From Watersipora subatra (Eukaryota; Bryozoa; Gymnolaemata; Cheilostomatida; Watersiporidae), in contig NC_088710.1 of assembly GCF_963576615.1 (NCBI RefSeq), forward strand, positions 3,824,001-3,888,000: DNA of 64,000 nucleotides. Direction: 5' to 3'. The position numbers were made by a program, and so were the translations under genes. Shown in pieces: positions 35,801-50,800 of this stretch (positions within the stretch are counted from its first letter, which is position 1; the number at the start of each line of letters is the position of its first letter). Below the pieces are notes generated by a model. It was not told the DNA's origin. It ran no database searches and saw nothing but the letters and a program-made list of their open reading frames with translations.

Positions 35801-38800
35801 ATTTTTCCTGCAAAAGCTAGAGTTTCTGTCATAGAGATTTGATTGGCAGTTTTTTGAAATGAACAAAATTTTTGCACATGAAACAATGAATTTTGTAAAC
35901 AAAAGCCATGTTTAATATTTGTTGTAGTATAGGGAAACCGGCTGCAAAATAAAAAGACTTCTTTTTATAGTTTGTTTAAAATGTAGACTTCGATGCAAAT
36001 TCTCTAATCTAAAATATATTCATCAGAAATATCTTAGATCCAATGTTGAAGAATTTCACTAGCACAAATAAGTTTAGGCCGCTGTTTACAATTTTTTCTT
36101 ACTAGCCTTTCTCTTATAGCCAAATTTTGAACATAGATTTTTAGCTGTGGTTTCTGAGTAAAAAAACTGGCTGGTTCGTTTTTGGCTAAATAATAACCCA
36201 ATATCCTAATTTTATTGTTGCAAAGTTTTGGTTGAATATGTTAATTGTGTTATCTGCGATCAACGTTTTGTATAGGTGATAAGGTGAGCCGTTACAAAGG
36301 TGGTCCATTAGGGAAAGCGTTAAGGCGAGTATTGAATATTCATAAAGACAAAATAATATAAGCATGACAATAAACAATAAACATATTTGTTTCTGGAGAC
36401 CCTAGATTTGGAGCCTGGTCAGAGCCTGTTCTCATCTGCTGCGCTGTGTTTTATAGAAGATAATTCTAGCTGTTGTGGTATCTTTAAGTGTTGGTCTGGC
36501 TGATATCTAACGACTTTTAAATTTGATATACAGTGTAACTGGGTATATGCTCACTTCCTCGACCATAGTCTAAAAGATAGCTAATTTCTTATTCTAGAAA
36601 GCCAAGCCAACTTCGAGACTGCGCCAACCGATATTCAGCTCTGGGGTAAGTATTCTGCATGAGACTTGACAGATGACTATTTGTATGCTCCTTAAATTTG
36701 TCACTAAGGTTTGCAAATTTTTTGTGAGTTATTCGATTTTAGTTTGATAAAATCAGCTCGCTATCTCTTGTTTTTTGCAGGGAAGTGCAAACAAAAGGGT
36801 GAAACTGGAAAGTTGCGCAGGTAAATTAATGTTTGTCTACTTATGCAAGCATACAGTGTCAGCTTGCAAAGTCATATTTGGCAATATTCTATTTTTTATT
36901 CACACTTTCATTCGCTACAAAACAGTTCTTTCATTATATTTGAAGGTTCAGTGGATAATTCCGTAAATGTTAAAAGCAAACCATCTACAATCAGATCAAA
37001 TTCCTCCTCTTCTGTAAATACAAAGAATACCAAACCTCTGTTCACAGGTACGTATTGTATGACTATTCAAGTCTGTTTCAACGAGGTTATGCTGTTTGGT
37101 TAGATAAGATCTTATGGTGGTTCCTGTAGATTCAATTTTATTAAGTCAATAGAAAATTTGTAAGACATTGGAATTTAACTCAGAACATTATTGTGTCGAA
37201 TCGAGGGATGGGTAATCCAATAAACCAATCCATATTGTTCAGATAGTTCACATATCTAGATCAAGTCTTCTAACATGTTTCTTACTTGTGGTTCTTGGTT
37301 GATGCTCTGTTTTATAAGTTTGTCTTCACTAAACATATTTTAAGGATCATACTTAATGCCTATAAGATATGAGGCTACAACTGTGCAGCATTCTCTCTTT
37401 TAGTTGGTTCAACAGCAAAGTCATCCGCAACTCAGCGGTCGAGTCGAAAAGGGTCAACAACCAAAAAGCTTTCCAAATCTCCCGCCAAGGAGAGCAAACC
37501 TGCCCCAACAAAGGTTCACCATTTTTTCTTGTTTCCGATGAGCTGATGTCTTTTTATTATTATAATGGTTAACATCTTTCCGCACCTTTCCTTATTGTCT
37601 TTCATACATTTCTTTTATATTGCATGAATACGAACTCCAAGTTGTTGAGTTTTGATCTGGTTTACACCATGTAACTCAAGCACCATGACATTTGGTTTAC
37701 GTTTTATTGTTCTAGTAATATCCTTCCTAACCCTTGTGAGTAGCCTAAAGAAGTGTTTTGCCTGTATGGTGTATAGTCTTTTTCATTTCTACAGCCTGCA
37801 GGTCGGCCTAAGAGGGCAGCTTGGGACACAAAGGGACAGCTCGGAGATCTGAGGGAAGAGTTTGAACAGTTTAAGGAAACGTACCGTCGCGAGCTCGCTG
37901 ACAAGGAAAACCAAAGACAGCAACTTGTCGTGGAAAAAACACAAGAGATAGTCAGCGTCGAGACAAGGCTGTCTGAACAGGTTTGGTCACATCGATTCCT
38001 GATTTCACTTCTTCATGTCATCGGCTATTTAGTTCTTGCATTATTGGATTGAATCCTCATCCACTGTCTAGATGTAGCGGTAACTTGATTCTGCTGTTTT
38101 ATCCGTTGACAAGGTAAGTTATTTTGAGATAATGCGATTCTGTATTTACATTGTAGCTCGCTGAGCTAAAGGAGCTGAAGCATGAATCTGAAATACAAGT
38201 CAGCAAGCTTCAAAAAGATCTCGCTGACTCTAATAAGAATGTCGAGAGGTTGACAGACGAGTGGGTTTTCTCATGTCAATCATTATCCTTTTCAATCTCC
38301 TAATTTGGTAGGGTTGTTGAAGACCTCAGGGGATTGGTTGCTATAACTTGGCTGTGCATCACTTAGGAGACTATTGTCCTGGTAATCTAGTTTGAATGCT
38401 TTACTTAACAAACACTATCTCTACAAACACTATCTCTACAAACACTATCTCTACAAACACTATCTCTACAAACACTATCTCTACAAACACTATCTCTACA
38501 ACATTTCAGCTCGCCTTGTTTAACATGACAACTTGTTTTCTTGAATACACAGGAATGAACAAATGTCTGGAGAGATACGGCTGTTGCAGAAAGAACGATC
38601 ACTGCTGAGGCTTGCTGAGAAAGAAAATCAATTCGAGCTGAAAGAGAAAGCGAGTGCTATAGAAAGCTTATCAGGTACTTTTGGCTTTTATACATGCATG
38701 AAAATCGTAGAAACACCGGCAGAGCTCGGCTGGTGGAAGTCTGGCAGTATCAGTGAGTGGTACATGTTATTTCATCCTGTTTCAATTTTTGAGAAGTAGG

Positions 38801-41800
38801 ACTATAATTAGGTTATGTAGAAGGTTGCACACTTATCGTACTCGTATGATAGGTTATTGTTAATTAGTACGCTGGCAGTTCAAGATGCTATGAGAGATCA
38901 TCATGAGTAATAACTTCAATCATACGTCGACATAAGAGGTTAATGCATTCTGGGATTGAGTTCATATGTCAATTTTCTCAAATTTCAAAGCACTATTTCC
39001 AATATAAAGCAACTAAATACAAATTAATCTGTTCCCCATACTGTGAAAAAATACCTGAAACATGATATTACAATGGAAAAATATCTCTGTTTTCAACAGA
39101 TATTTTTAAGGCCTTTAAAAATGACTCGATGCAATTCAGTTTTAAATTTCGTTGCATCATATGTCGTGTATGAATCGATTCATTTCACAATTCATTGCAT
39201 AACCACAATTCAATTATTAATTCTCCAGCTATCCTTATTTCAATTAATCAATTCGACTCTCCTAAATCAAATAAAATCAGTTTTCTATCAATTTTTATCT
39301 AAAATAGACTGAAGGCATTATATCAAAATAACAACAATAAACTGCAATTGGTAAATTGTCACAGATGAGTCAATTCATCTATAGTGACAGTAAAAAGCTG
39401 ATTCAATTTTTATTGAAAGGATGTGCCAAGTCAATTTGATTCTACAGTAAAAGATATCTGAAAATTGATATAATTCATTTGTGAGATGAGCCTTAAGGCC
39501 TATTCGAGCAGGCATCTTAACTCGAGTGCCCATCTCCGGTTTTTAATTGTTATAATTCAGTAAATTCACTCAGTAACATTACTAGGTCCAGCATTGTATG
39601 GACTTCTTTTCTTCGAGACAGATGTCGTGGCTAATGGCGGTTGTTAGAGAGATTTGACAGCAACACGTTTGGTGCACTAGACCTTTGTAACATATCAGAA
39701 ACTTTGAATTTAACTTTAATTAATTTAGCTTACTGATTCTTACTTCTCGTATGTTGGGGCACGTGTATGTCGAGGTATGAATGTATATGCATAAGTACCG
39801 TGAAACCTTTATTTGAACGCTGTGGCACTCTATTTTTCAAACCTTCTTTTATAGTGGCGCTTTGTTAGCGGTAACATTCAAATAAAGGGTGGCGCTGTAT
39901 TTTTCAAACCTTCTTTTATAGTGGCGCTTTGTTAGAGGTGACATTCAAATTTATAGTGGCGCTATATTTTTCAAACACTTTGTCAGAATTTTGAGAAGAT
40001 AAATTTAACCCTTTTACGGGCGAATCGAATGTTGCCCATATTTTGGACTCTCCATCAGGCGGTGTGACATTAACCCATTTTAGATGTAAGAAATTTGCTA
40101 ACTTCCAACTAGTCGTAGATAGCTAAATAAATATGCACAAGGAAGCTGATACATGTCTCTACCAGTTTATAACTATTGCTTGCAATTGTCCTACGATGAT
40201 CATATAGCCTGCATTGCAATTTTTTTGAGCTTTCAAGTTTTTTTATTCTATTTTAAATTTGAAGGCATATTTTCATTTCACAACTGTATTTAACAAGGTT
40301 GCATAGAATCTTATTACACTCATCAATATGTTTGTGACAGTTTGCAGCCAAAACTGGCTTTTTATGTGCAACAGAACAGAAGTTGCGCGCATCGATCCAT
40401 TGTAAGCCGAGTTCAGTTTACAGTAATCATGCTATCAAATAATACCCTACAAATATGCAAATTTATAAGTTTTATAATAAGAATCTATCAAATGCTACAA
40501 ATATATATACCGTATTCAAGAATGAGTGAAATAAACAAACTATAGTTATTATACATGCAGACACAAAGATTAACATTTTTGAAGCAAAAGATTTTTCATC
40601 GTTTGCTTGACAGGTTACGTTCTGATTGTTGCTGTCATATGAAACTATTTCATTATCTTCTAGCTGTTCAATACCCTCCATAGTATCTGCTGACCTGAAC
40701 TTTTGTTCTGCACTGCTGAACTAGTCGATATTAGTGTCTAAACAATTTTTTAGCAGAGCAAAACTTTTACCCGTTGCTATCTAAAAAACTTTTTTGCGAA
40801 AATGATAATAAACCTTTAACTGGATGCTTGCTTCGTAAAAGCCGTCCAAAGCATCGTAATTGCTAAAGCAGTTTTTATGCACGTCGGATGTAGCCTGATA
40901 CAGTTACTTTTCTAATTATTTCTATGGTGTTGCAATCAAAGTTTTTAATGAAACAACCTAAAGACCTTGAGTTGGAAAATGGACATCGATACGACCAGAA
41001 ACAACGAATTAATTGTTATTGGTGTTATCAAGTCACTACTAGCACCATTTTGTGGGTACTTTTCTATTGATCACTTGCTATTATGGGTTCGTAAAGATTA
41101 GTAATGTCAAATAGTGGCGGTCAAATAAAAGTGGCATTCAAATAGAAGTAGCGTTCGATTAAAAGGTGGCGCCCTATTTTTCAACTCTTTTGTCATAGTG
41201 GCGTTCAAATAGAGGTGGCGTTCAAATAGAGGTGGCGTTCAAATAAAGGTGGCGTTCAAATACAGGTTTTACATTATTCCTTGATGCAGCAAGGTGATCA
41301 AGTGATGCAGGGTAGTGTGTTTGACTTTGAATCGTGAATATGTGAGTTTGATTCCTGTGTGAGACAATTCTTTTCTACCATTGGTGTGGCACCAGAAGGA
41401 CGCAGCTCTTATTATAGTGAAGATTATGTTGTAGAAAATATTAGCTCACTAGAGGCCAAATTGTTGGCATCAGAGGAAACCAACCGAGGGCTTGAGCGGG
41501 AGAAAAGAGAACACGAGATGGAGAGAAGAAAACTCCACAACACCATCCAGGAGCTAAAGGTGTGGCTGAGCAGGCTTTCAAAAGTTGTATGAGATATACC
41601 GGAGTAACGGGTCTAATTGCTTTCAATGAGTTCTCTTATTCTTTACAGGGAAACATCCGCGTGTTTGCTAGAGTACGACCAGCTATAAGCTCTGAAAAAG
41701 ACTCGCAGGGAATTTTTAACTTTCCAGATTTTGACCATAAAAAGGTAGACATTTACAGCATCATGTATTTACATGATTATACGTTCTTGTTGATGTGAGA

Positions 41801-44800
41801 CGGACAAGAGCAGTATAAGAGTTGGCAGGCCCAATGTGTGACTGTAGCTTTTTCATTTTCAGATGACAGTTACACGTCCAGCCAATCTCAATGAAAGCAG
41901 CATTATGAATGAGACTCTGAGACGAACTGAAAAGTTTGACTTTGCGTTTGACAAGGTGTTTGAGCAAGAATCAAGTCAAGGAGAGGTCTTTGCTGAAATC
42001 TCTCAGCTTGTGCAGGTAGTTTGCTCGAGGTCTTTTGTCTGTAGGTTGTAGCAGAGGTAGATTGAACTGCATGCAATTTATTTCCCTCGATACCAACTTT
42101 CACCTACTAGTACTTCATCTCTTAATCCAACCTTGTCTACAAAATTCACATGCGGTTCACCTACAAAAAGTAAATCGTCAAAAACAAAATGTTTTTGCTT
42201 ATTATTAGCTGGTAAATTTGAGGTTATTACCACTCATCCTTCCTTCCTATTTGTCTTTTATTGTTAGAGTGCCCTTGATGGCTACAATGTCTGCATATTT
42301 GCCTATGGGCAGACTGGCTCAGGGAAGACGTACACAATGCAGGGTCCAGACATGATGACCAGGGAGACGGAGGGCATGATTCCTCGTTCAATCGTGCAGA
42401 TCTTTGCTTCTGCTGGTCAACTCGAGGATTTAGGCTGGAAGGTAGGACCAGACTTGAAGTTACTGTAAAACATCTAATTGAACGCCATGGCGCTCTATTT
42501 TTCAACCTTTCCTCAATAGAGGTGGTCAATTGGAGGCGTTGTTCAAATAGAGGCTGGCGGTGTATTTTTCAAATAGCTCATCAGAATTTTCGGAAGATAC
42601 ATTTAGCCCTATTACGGGCGAAGCGAATGTCGCCTATATTTTGCTCTCTTTTTTGGTGCAGCGATATTAAACCTTTTAGATGCAATAAATCTGCTAACCT
42701 ACCTCCAACTTGTCAAAGATCTCTTAATAAATGTGCATCGAGAAACATAATATAATCAAGAAATATCTCTACCAGTTGATATCGATTGCTTGCAATTGAC
42801 CTGCGATGATGTAGCCTGTGTCTTTCTTTGCAATTTTTTGGCATTTTCAATGTTTATTTTATTTTAAATCTGAAGACATATTTTTATTTTATATCTATAT
42901 TTAACATTGTTGAATAAAAGCTCATTGCACTCACTGATATGTTTGCTACAGTGTGCAGCCAAAACTAGCTTTTTATATGTGATAGAAGTGGAGTTATGAG
43001 CATTGATCCATTGTAAGCCGTGTTAAGATAGCAGCAATGATGCTATTAAATAACATGCTATAAATCTGCATATTTATAAGTTATACAATAATAATCTATC
43101 AAATGATATAAATATATATTCATGAATGAGTGACATAAATGAACCATACTTATATTACATGCAGAAACAAAAATTAACGTTTTTTAAAACAAAAATATTT
43201 GCATCGTTTGCTTGGCCAACTGCATTCTGATTGTTGCTTTCGATGGAACGAACAACTTCTAGTTACCGTCTGCAAATTATCTTCTGGCTCACTCTTCTTC
43301 TGCACTGCTGAACTAGTCTGCACTGCTGAACTAGTTGACATTAGCGTCTAAACAGTTCATTGGCTGAGCTAAACTTGTACAGTTGCATTTAGCACATATG
43401 CGAAAGTAAAAGTTTTGCTCACTAAATGTAGCCTTTGGCCTAAACTAGTAATTGATCTACCATCATAAATGTAAACCGTTTTTATATACTTGTACTTCGA
43501 CGTATCAAGACCGCATTAAACAAGGAACTACTATTAGTTCGAGGTAGTTATTAATTATTTCTATGGTGTTGCTTTCAAACTTTTAACTAAAAAAAACGAT
43601 AAGCTTTGGAATTTGGCAACGAGAGAATTAATTGTTATTGATACAAACGATTCATTATTAATGCGATTTTGCGGACACGTTTCTACTGATCAATTAATAT
43701 TGTGGGTTCGTAAAGATCAAATAATGTCAAAGTGGCGGTCAAATGGAGGTGACGTTCGATTAGAGTGGAGCTCTATTTTTCAATTCTTCATTCAGGGTGG
43801 CGGTCAATTGAAGGTGGTGTTCAAATGAAGGTGACGTTCAATTAGAGGTTTTGTGGTTTATACGAGGGGTGATCGTAAAGTTCCAGGAATTGTCTTAGTA
43901 CACAAAAACCATTAATCCTACTTACCTAATTTAAACTGTCTCCTTCAAAGTGATCGCCTGAGCTTGCTTTGCACATGTCCCATCTGTGTTTCTCCTGATT
44001 CATGCAATGCTGGCAATCACTTTCCGTGAAACTTCTCAGTTGTCTCGTCACATTTTCTTGAATCATTAGTATGTCGTCAAATCTTCTACCTTTTATAGTC
44101 AATTTGATTTGGGGAATATGTAGACGCCACATGGCGCTAAATCAGGTGAATAAGGGGGATGGTTAACTACAGTCACCTTATTTTTTGCCAAATACTGATG
44201 TACCAAATATCAAATACTGAATATATAAAAGAGGTGTGAGACATGGCATTGTCATGATGTAGGTTGCCTGAGTGCCACAAATCTTGACATTTTCTTTTGA
44301 TACTGTGTCTAAGTCTCATCCGAGTGTCTTTGTACACATGCTGATTCACAGTTTGACCATGTGGCAGAAATTCAGAGTGTACCACACCTCTGATGTCGAA
44401 AAAAGTTATCAGCAGCGTTTTCACATTTGAGTGAGACATTCTAGCCTTTTTAGGCCTAGGAGAGCCAGGAGATTTCCATTGAGAACTTTGTGATTTGGTC
44501 TCTGGGTCGTATTCATAGACCCAACTTTCATCCTCTTTTCATCCACTCATTTTTTTGAAAGAAATTCAGGATCTTGTGCTTAAGCATCTTTTATTTCAAT
44601 ACAACAACCAACTCTTTTTGGTTGTCAGTGAGCAGTTTGGGTACCATCTTTGCAGAGATCCTTCTCATGCCGAAATCTTCAATGAGAATAAGATAACATG
44701 TACTATAAGAAAGCCCACTTTCTGCTGATATTTCACGTATAGTTTCCCATCACCTGCTGCCTCACAAGGTCTGTGCCAGTATTGGTCCTTGAAGTTGCTG

Positions 44801-47800
44801 GTCTGCCCATGCGGTCATCACCTTTAACACTTGTTCTACCCTCTGTAAATCTTTTGTGCCATTCATAACATGCTGTTTTCTTAAGGGCATAGTCTTCATA
44901 AGCTGTCCGTAACATCTAAAGTGTCTCAGCACCGGACTTTCCAAGTTTTACACAAACGTTTTGCTCTTCTACATCATTCATTTTGGAAAAATCTGATGAA
45001 CATTACAAAATGCCCATGACATTGCCTACTATAACATCACTGCTCATGCTCTTACAAGCATGAAACTTTGGCTACGGGGAAATTCCGTGCTGCTTAGCAA
45101 CATGAAACAATCAAAACAACTGCACATGGTCTTATATTTGACTAGGAAAACCAGTCCGGGAACTTCATGATCGTATATCTCAATGCCCTACTGTCTGTCC
45201 AGCTACAGCCATTAAAATTTAGGAATGAAATATCTGCTTCGTGCTGAATTTGATCTGGAAACCTCCTGTTCCCCAGGCAATTATCTTATCAATTAAGCTA
45301 CGCTACTCATTAGATCTTTTGAGTCAGTATGTCCGTTAAGATACCCATAACACTAAAACTTGCTCTCATGGTTCTTATTTGTGAGTTTAGCAATATGAAT
45401 AGTAGCATACTCAAATTAGTCTTTGGCAATGTGCCATGCTAATGGCAAGTAGCAGGCAACTACATTGTCTGTCAGTTTATAAGCTGATTTTTAATACCCT
45501 TGCAACACCGGGCATTCGACTAGTATAGTTATAAAATGACAAATACGCCTCCAAATTTAGAATGAAATAAAAAAATCTTGGGCTCCAACAAATTGCAAAC
45601 AGGGCAGAGGCTATAATATCATCGCAGGCTAATTGAAAGCAATAGATATCAACTGTTAGAGATATTACTCGGTTTCCTAATGCATATTTATTAAGATACC
45701 TATAAAAAGTTGGAGGTAAGTTAGCAGATTTATTGCATCCAAAAGAGTTAATGTCGCTCCGCCCGAAGGAGAGTGCAAAATATAGGCAACATTCGCTTCA
45801 CCTGTAAAAGCGTTAAATTTCTTTCCAAAATTCTGATGAGCTATTTAAAACATACAATGCCAGACTCTATTTGAATGCCAGCCTTTATTTGACTGCCAGC
45901 CTCCATTTGAATGCCACCTCTATTTGACTGCCACTATAGGAGATGGGTTGAAAAATAAAGTGCCATGTCGCTCAAATAGAGGTTTTACTGTAATCATAAC
46001 CTTGTGGTGCACTGTATATAGACTATAGATCTGTGTGCTATATATATATTTATAGACTATAGATAGTATATCTGTGTGTCATATTTATAGAACTGTGTGC
46101 TATGTATACATGTCTCTATAGACATGTATATCTCAAAGTTTGTCTTTTGTTTTCTGTCATCCCTATGTCCAGTTTTAGCGATTAAAGTCTAGCAATGAAA
46201 ATCCACACGGCTATGGAATTGAACTCGCGACGATTTGCAATCGTAAGCTTGCCAACACGCTCATCTAACCACAAGGCTAAGCCGTTCTTATCTTTGCATC
46301 TATGTAATTTATGTTATCCTTATCGCAATCGCAGGTTACAAGCTAAATGGGTACATAGCTTTTATTATTAAAAAGTATTACCTTTTGCATGTGTTTTTCT
46401 TTTTAAAATCTATTTTCAACTATTTCCAAATTCATTACCTAATTTTGTAATTTGGAGTTTTCTAATGCGCCATTTCAATTTTAAATGTTTCGTTAGAGTG
46501 CAATTGTAACGACGCAATTTCAATTTTCAATTACCGGTTCTTGGAGAGTGCAGTCGCTAGAAATTGTAAAACTAAAAACTGTTCACATAGCCATTCTCGA
46601 GTCAAAATTGCCTCTACATTCTCTCTATCTGTTCAGGCAGACAAAGTGCTATTGTGCGCTTCACTGATGCATTTAATTTGGATATTTCATTTTTACATTT
46701 GTACCAGGATCGAGAGGTACTAGTATCATTGTATTCAAAATTTTGATGGATGGCTGGAACAGCAACTTTTTTATGCACACACTTCTTTGTACTCATTGTT
46801 ATTATTAGCTCAACATATTCATGATTTTTTATTTGATTATCTCAGTTCGTATCAACTGTATCAACTGTATCAGTATCAAACTACTTATCATTGTAACAAA
46901 CCATACTTATTCTATCTACTAGCTCTCATTACTTGCTAATTATTTCACATTCAAATGCCTTGAGAGTTGTTTTAGTTTTTCTCCAAATTTATTTAAAATG
47001 CACAAAACATTTTCCTCATGGTGGGAAGTTTAAAACTTATGATGGTAAATGTTGTATGTGTTGAATAAAAATAAATTTTTTGTGCAAAGACTTTTTCATT
47101 ACTTATATATGAAGTCTGTGATTTACTTTCCTCATCAGTACAAGATGGTTGCGAGCTTCCTTGAGATCTACAATGAATCAATTAAAGATCTCCTCGGGCA
47201 ACCAGGCAAGGATGTGAAGCATGAGATAAAAACAGCATCAGGAGAGGTTATCATAACTAATATGACCTCAATTGATGTAACGCATCCTCAACAGGTTTGC
47301 TATCCACTGGCTATTTCGATGACATTTTCAACAGAGTTGTCTGTCCTTGTCGATAAGCTTGATTTTTCGTGTAGCATGCGATCGCTAATCTATGTACATA
47401 TTTGTTATCTTTATATTATACAGCTAGCTTCAAGTCTTCACATCATATGTGACAGTCAACCTGGCATTTTATGTTAATTTTGTATTGGTGTGTTCTGTCT
47501 GTCTGAAATGTATGCCGATTATAAAATGCTCTCCTCTTCCTTATCAGCGTAATTTCATGCATTATGACAGCAAAGGTTATTTGGGTAGCAGTTCAGTGTT
47601 GTCTTACCTTTTGTGGTTTAGTGGTTATGTACATATAGTTGAGTTAAAATGTACTCCTTTGATTGATAGGGACAGTCTACAGTCCGCCCCTTCGATCTAT
47701 TAATATAGTAGCTGTTGCGTGTTACATGGCTGTCCTAATGCATTGCTTGCTATAGGTTGGTCAGCTATTTGAAAGGGCCACAAGAAACAGACGGGTGGCT

Positions 47801-50800
47801 GAAACCAACTGCAATGTGCGCTCATCACGAAGTCATTCTGTCTTCACATTGAAGATATCTGGTGTCAACACAGTAACATCAGAGACCTGCTTTGGTAGGT
47901 AACTAATCACATCTGCATTGCTGTCTGTGAGTTTAGCTTATAGCATGCTGTTAAAGGTTGACTTGCAACAAAATTCGCATTACAGTTATTTGGTATCAAA
48001 AGATTCACCATGTCTTACTCTGCTGTGTTGTAGGTGCAAAATATGTGGAAATGTGATTACAAGCTCTTAAAAGCTCAAAAGCGAACAGTTAATCACCGCC
48101 ATCACAAAACCGCCGTAGATTGGAATTAGTTTATTTCTCTGACGTAGTCAATCCATTTGATTATTGTTTTATCACGTGATGTTCTCACGTGAATTGAAAG
48201 GCCAATAAAAGGCTCAATATAAAACTTCTCGTAGCACTAGTTTATGACAAACACATCAGGTTTTACCGAAGAGCTCGTATCAAATATAGATGTTCGCTAC
48301 TTCACAGTTTTGTTTCGGCTTGGTCTAATCGTCTAATCGTAATCTGATCATGTGACCCATATTTCCTGCCAAGCATCGGGAATAATTTCTGCATCATTTT
48401 TCGACTATCACAGGTGACCAACAGGCTCGTCATGTTTATCAGAGAATGATATGTACTCCTTCGAGCTAAGGTTAAAAAATTGAACAAATTTTTACGGTAG
48501 GTTTTAAGATATCAGTGCTCAAAGGGACAGCGTTACATTGATGATGAAACAGACGCATAAGGACAATAGACATAGTTTTATTGAATGTGTGAAGTATATT
48601 TGTAAAAATATTTCGACGAATAAGGTTGCATGAAAGTGTAAACAGAAGCCATCTCGTTGACTACGCCCCATTTGAGACGTTTTGGAAAGAGATTCTAATC
48701 TACGGCTGTTTCGTGATGGCGGCGATTAACTGTTCGTTTTTGAGCTCTTAAGAGCTTGGAATCACATTTCCACATATTTTGCACCTACAACACAGCAGAG
48801 TAAGACATGGTGAGTTTTGATACCAAATAACTGTAACGTGAATTTTGTTGCAAGTCAACCTTTCAAGTTTTCAAATGGTTATGTTGGTTCATTGGAAAGT
48901 ATATAGCATGCTCTAAAAAAGTCTACAGCATTTTGTTGATTAATAAAATGTAAATAATACAGATATGTAACAAATATAAACTGATCCCAGGTACAAATTT
49001 GCATCAGGGAACTACACATGGGCATGCCCTTAAATCTATGAAGTGACAGTCAAAGAGGTTTTTACTAAATTCGATATTTCCATTTGAATACAATTAAAAA
49101 CTGTCTCATCTAAAGGAGCATGAAATTCTCAACAAGAATATGCTATATTTGCTTTATTTAACCAGATCTTGAGATCATAAAGGCCCATTTAGGGCATGTA
49201 TGACGTGATATCACAAAAATACTGGTTTTTGTAGACCTATTTTCCGCTTGAAAACTTTCAAGTGTCTAGTACTACCCATAAAACTACCATGTGAGTTGGG
49301 CAAGGTGACAAGAATGCATTATATAAAATAGTAAAAAGCTTATTGAATGATGATGTGTATAGTTTACAAGTATATTTACAAAAACTCTTAAATGTCTGTA
49401 AGACTGCTCGATGGACGTCTGTAGATAATGAAAAGTACTAAACATGAAATCATAGAGTGGAATTTGTTTATGAGTAATAGATTATATTTAAGTAGTCTGC
49501 TAGTAGAGTTCGACCAGGTTGGAATCATAACATTTTCAATTCAAGTTATCGATGGTTACTGACTACTCATAGCACCTACTGTACACATGTAGATTTAGTT
49601 GGTATATAACTATTGTTCATCTCTTGCTCAGGTACACTCAACCTGGTAGACTTAGCTGGCTCTGAGCGACTCAAAGAGTCCAAGTCTGAAGGTGAGAGGC
49701 TGAAGGAAACGCAATGTATTAACACGAGTCTATCAACCCTTGGCAATGTCATCATGTCTCTTGCTGCTAAGGTGGGTAACCGACTGACGTTATTGCTGCT
49801 CTCTAGTCTTCCTAATCATCATACATTGTGTTGACAAGTTGTCATGTCAACACAATATTTTATGGACTGTAACCTGCACCTGTATATAATCTATATTTAT
49901 ATAAATTGAGTATGAAATCCCTAAATAACCCGCACTGTACTATAATTCGTATCATGCTATAACGATCACCGTGCTATAACCCTCACTTCTATTTGACAGT
50001 GTATTGTTACCAATGTTTGATATAGCTACTGTACATATCCATCAGGCCTGTATTCACTGGTTGCAAGTTGGGACGGCTAATGTTAGGCGACTAGTTATGA
50101 ACACTTGGGGGTGTGGAGGGGGCGGTGTAAGCCCCCCAACAGGTTTCTCTCATGTAGGGCCTCAGCCGGGCCTCTCGTGTTAAGTTTTAAAAAAATTTAT
50201 CGGAAAGTATCAACATTTTTCTATTTTTTGAGATTTGTTTTGTATTAGGTGATGTGACTGCCGGGACGTTTTCAGATTAAAATAGACAAAACTTGACCGC
50301 AGTTAAAACGCTAAGAAAAAAAGACATCTTTTTCTTTTGAGCGTTTTAACAAAGATCAATTTTGCCGATTTTATTTTAAGTTAATCCGAAGGTTTCCACG
50401 CTTTCGATGGGACATGGCCTAGCGGATGTCTGGTAAAACTTGACCTTTTGCAAACCTTTATAAAAATCGTTAACAATAATATTTTCCCGCTGATAATAAT
50501 AATGATGCCTGAGAACTACTAAACGTTGATGTTTATCTCTATGGCTTGGAATAAAGGGGTATTCGACAGTAATAAAAACAATCTCCATAGCCGTTGGGCA
50601 AATAACTGTTCGCGTAAATGATGTTGAGGTCGAGTTATCTGAAGCAATTTATCATTGCCTGGGAACGGACCAAACAAATCCGTTCGAGTTAACCTTGTGT
50701 TCGAGATGAAATGTTACATTTTATCCGAGGGCGAGTTATCCGAGTTTGACTGTACTTAGCCGCGGAAAATTCCTAAAAAGTTGGGGCGGCTCAGCCGCCC

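Noticed and set aside
46143-46298. Functional tRNA gene on the minus strand
   Set aside because: A and B boxes are recognisable, but I cannot fold a full cloverleaf, and a related diverged copy with a shared non-tRNA body shows it is a SINE.
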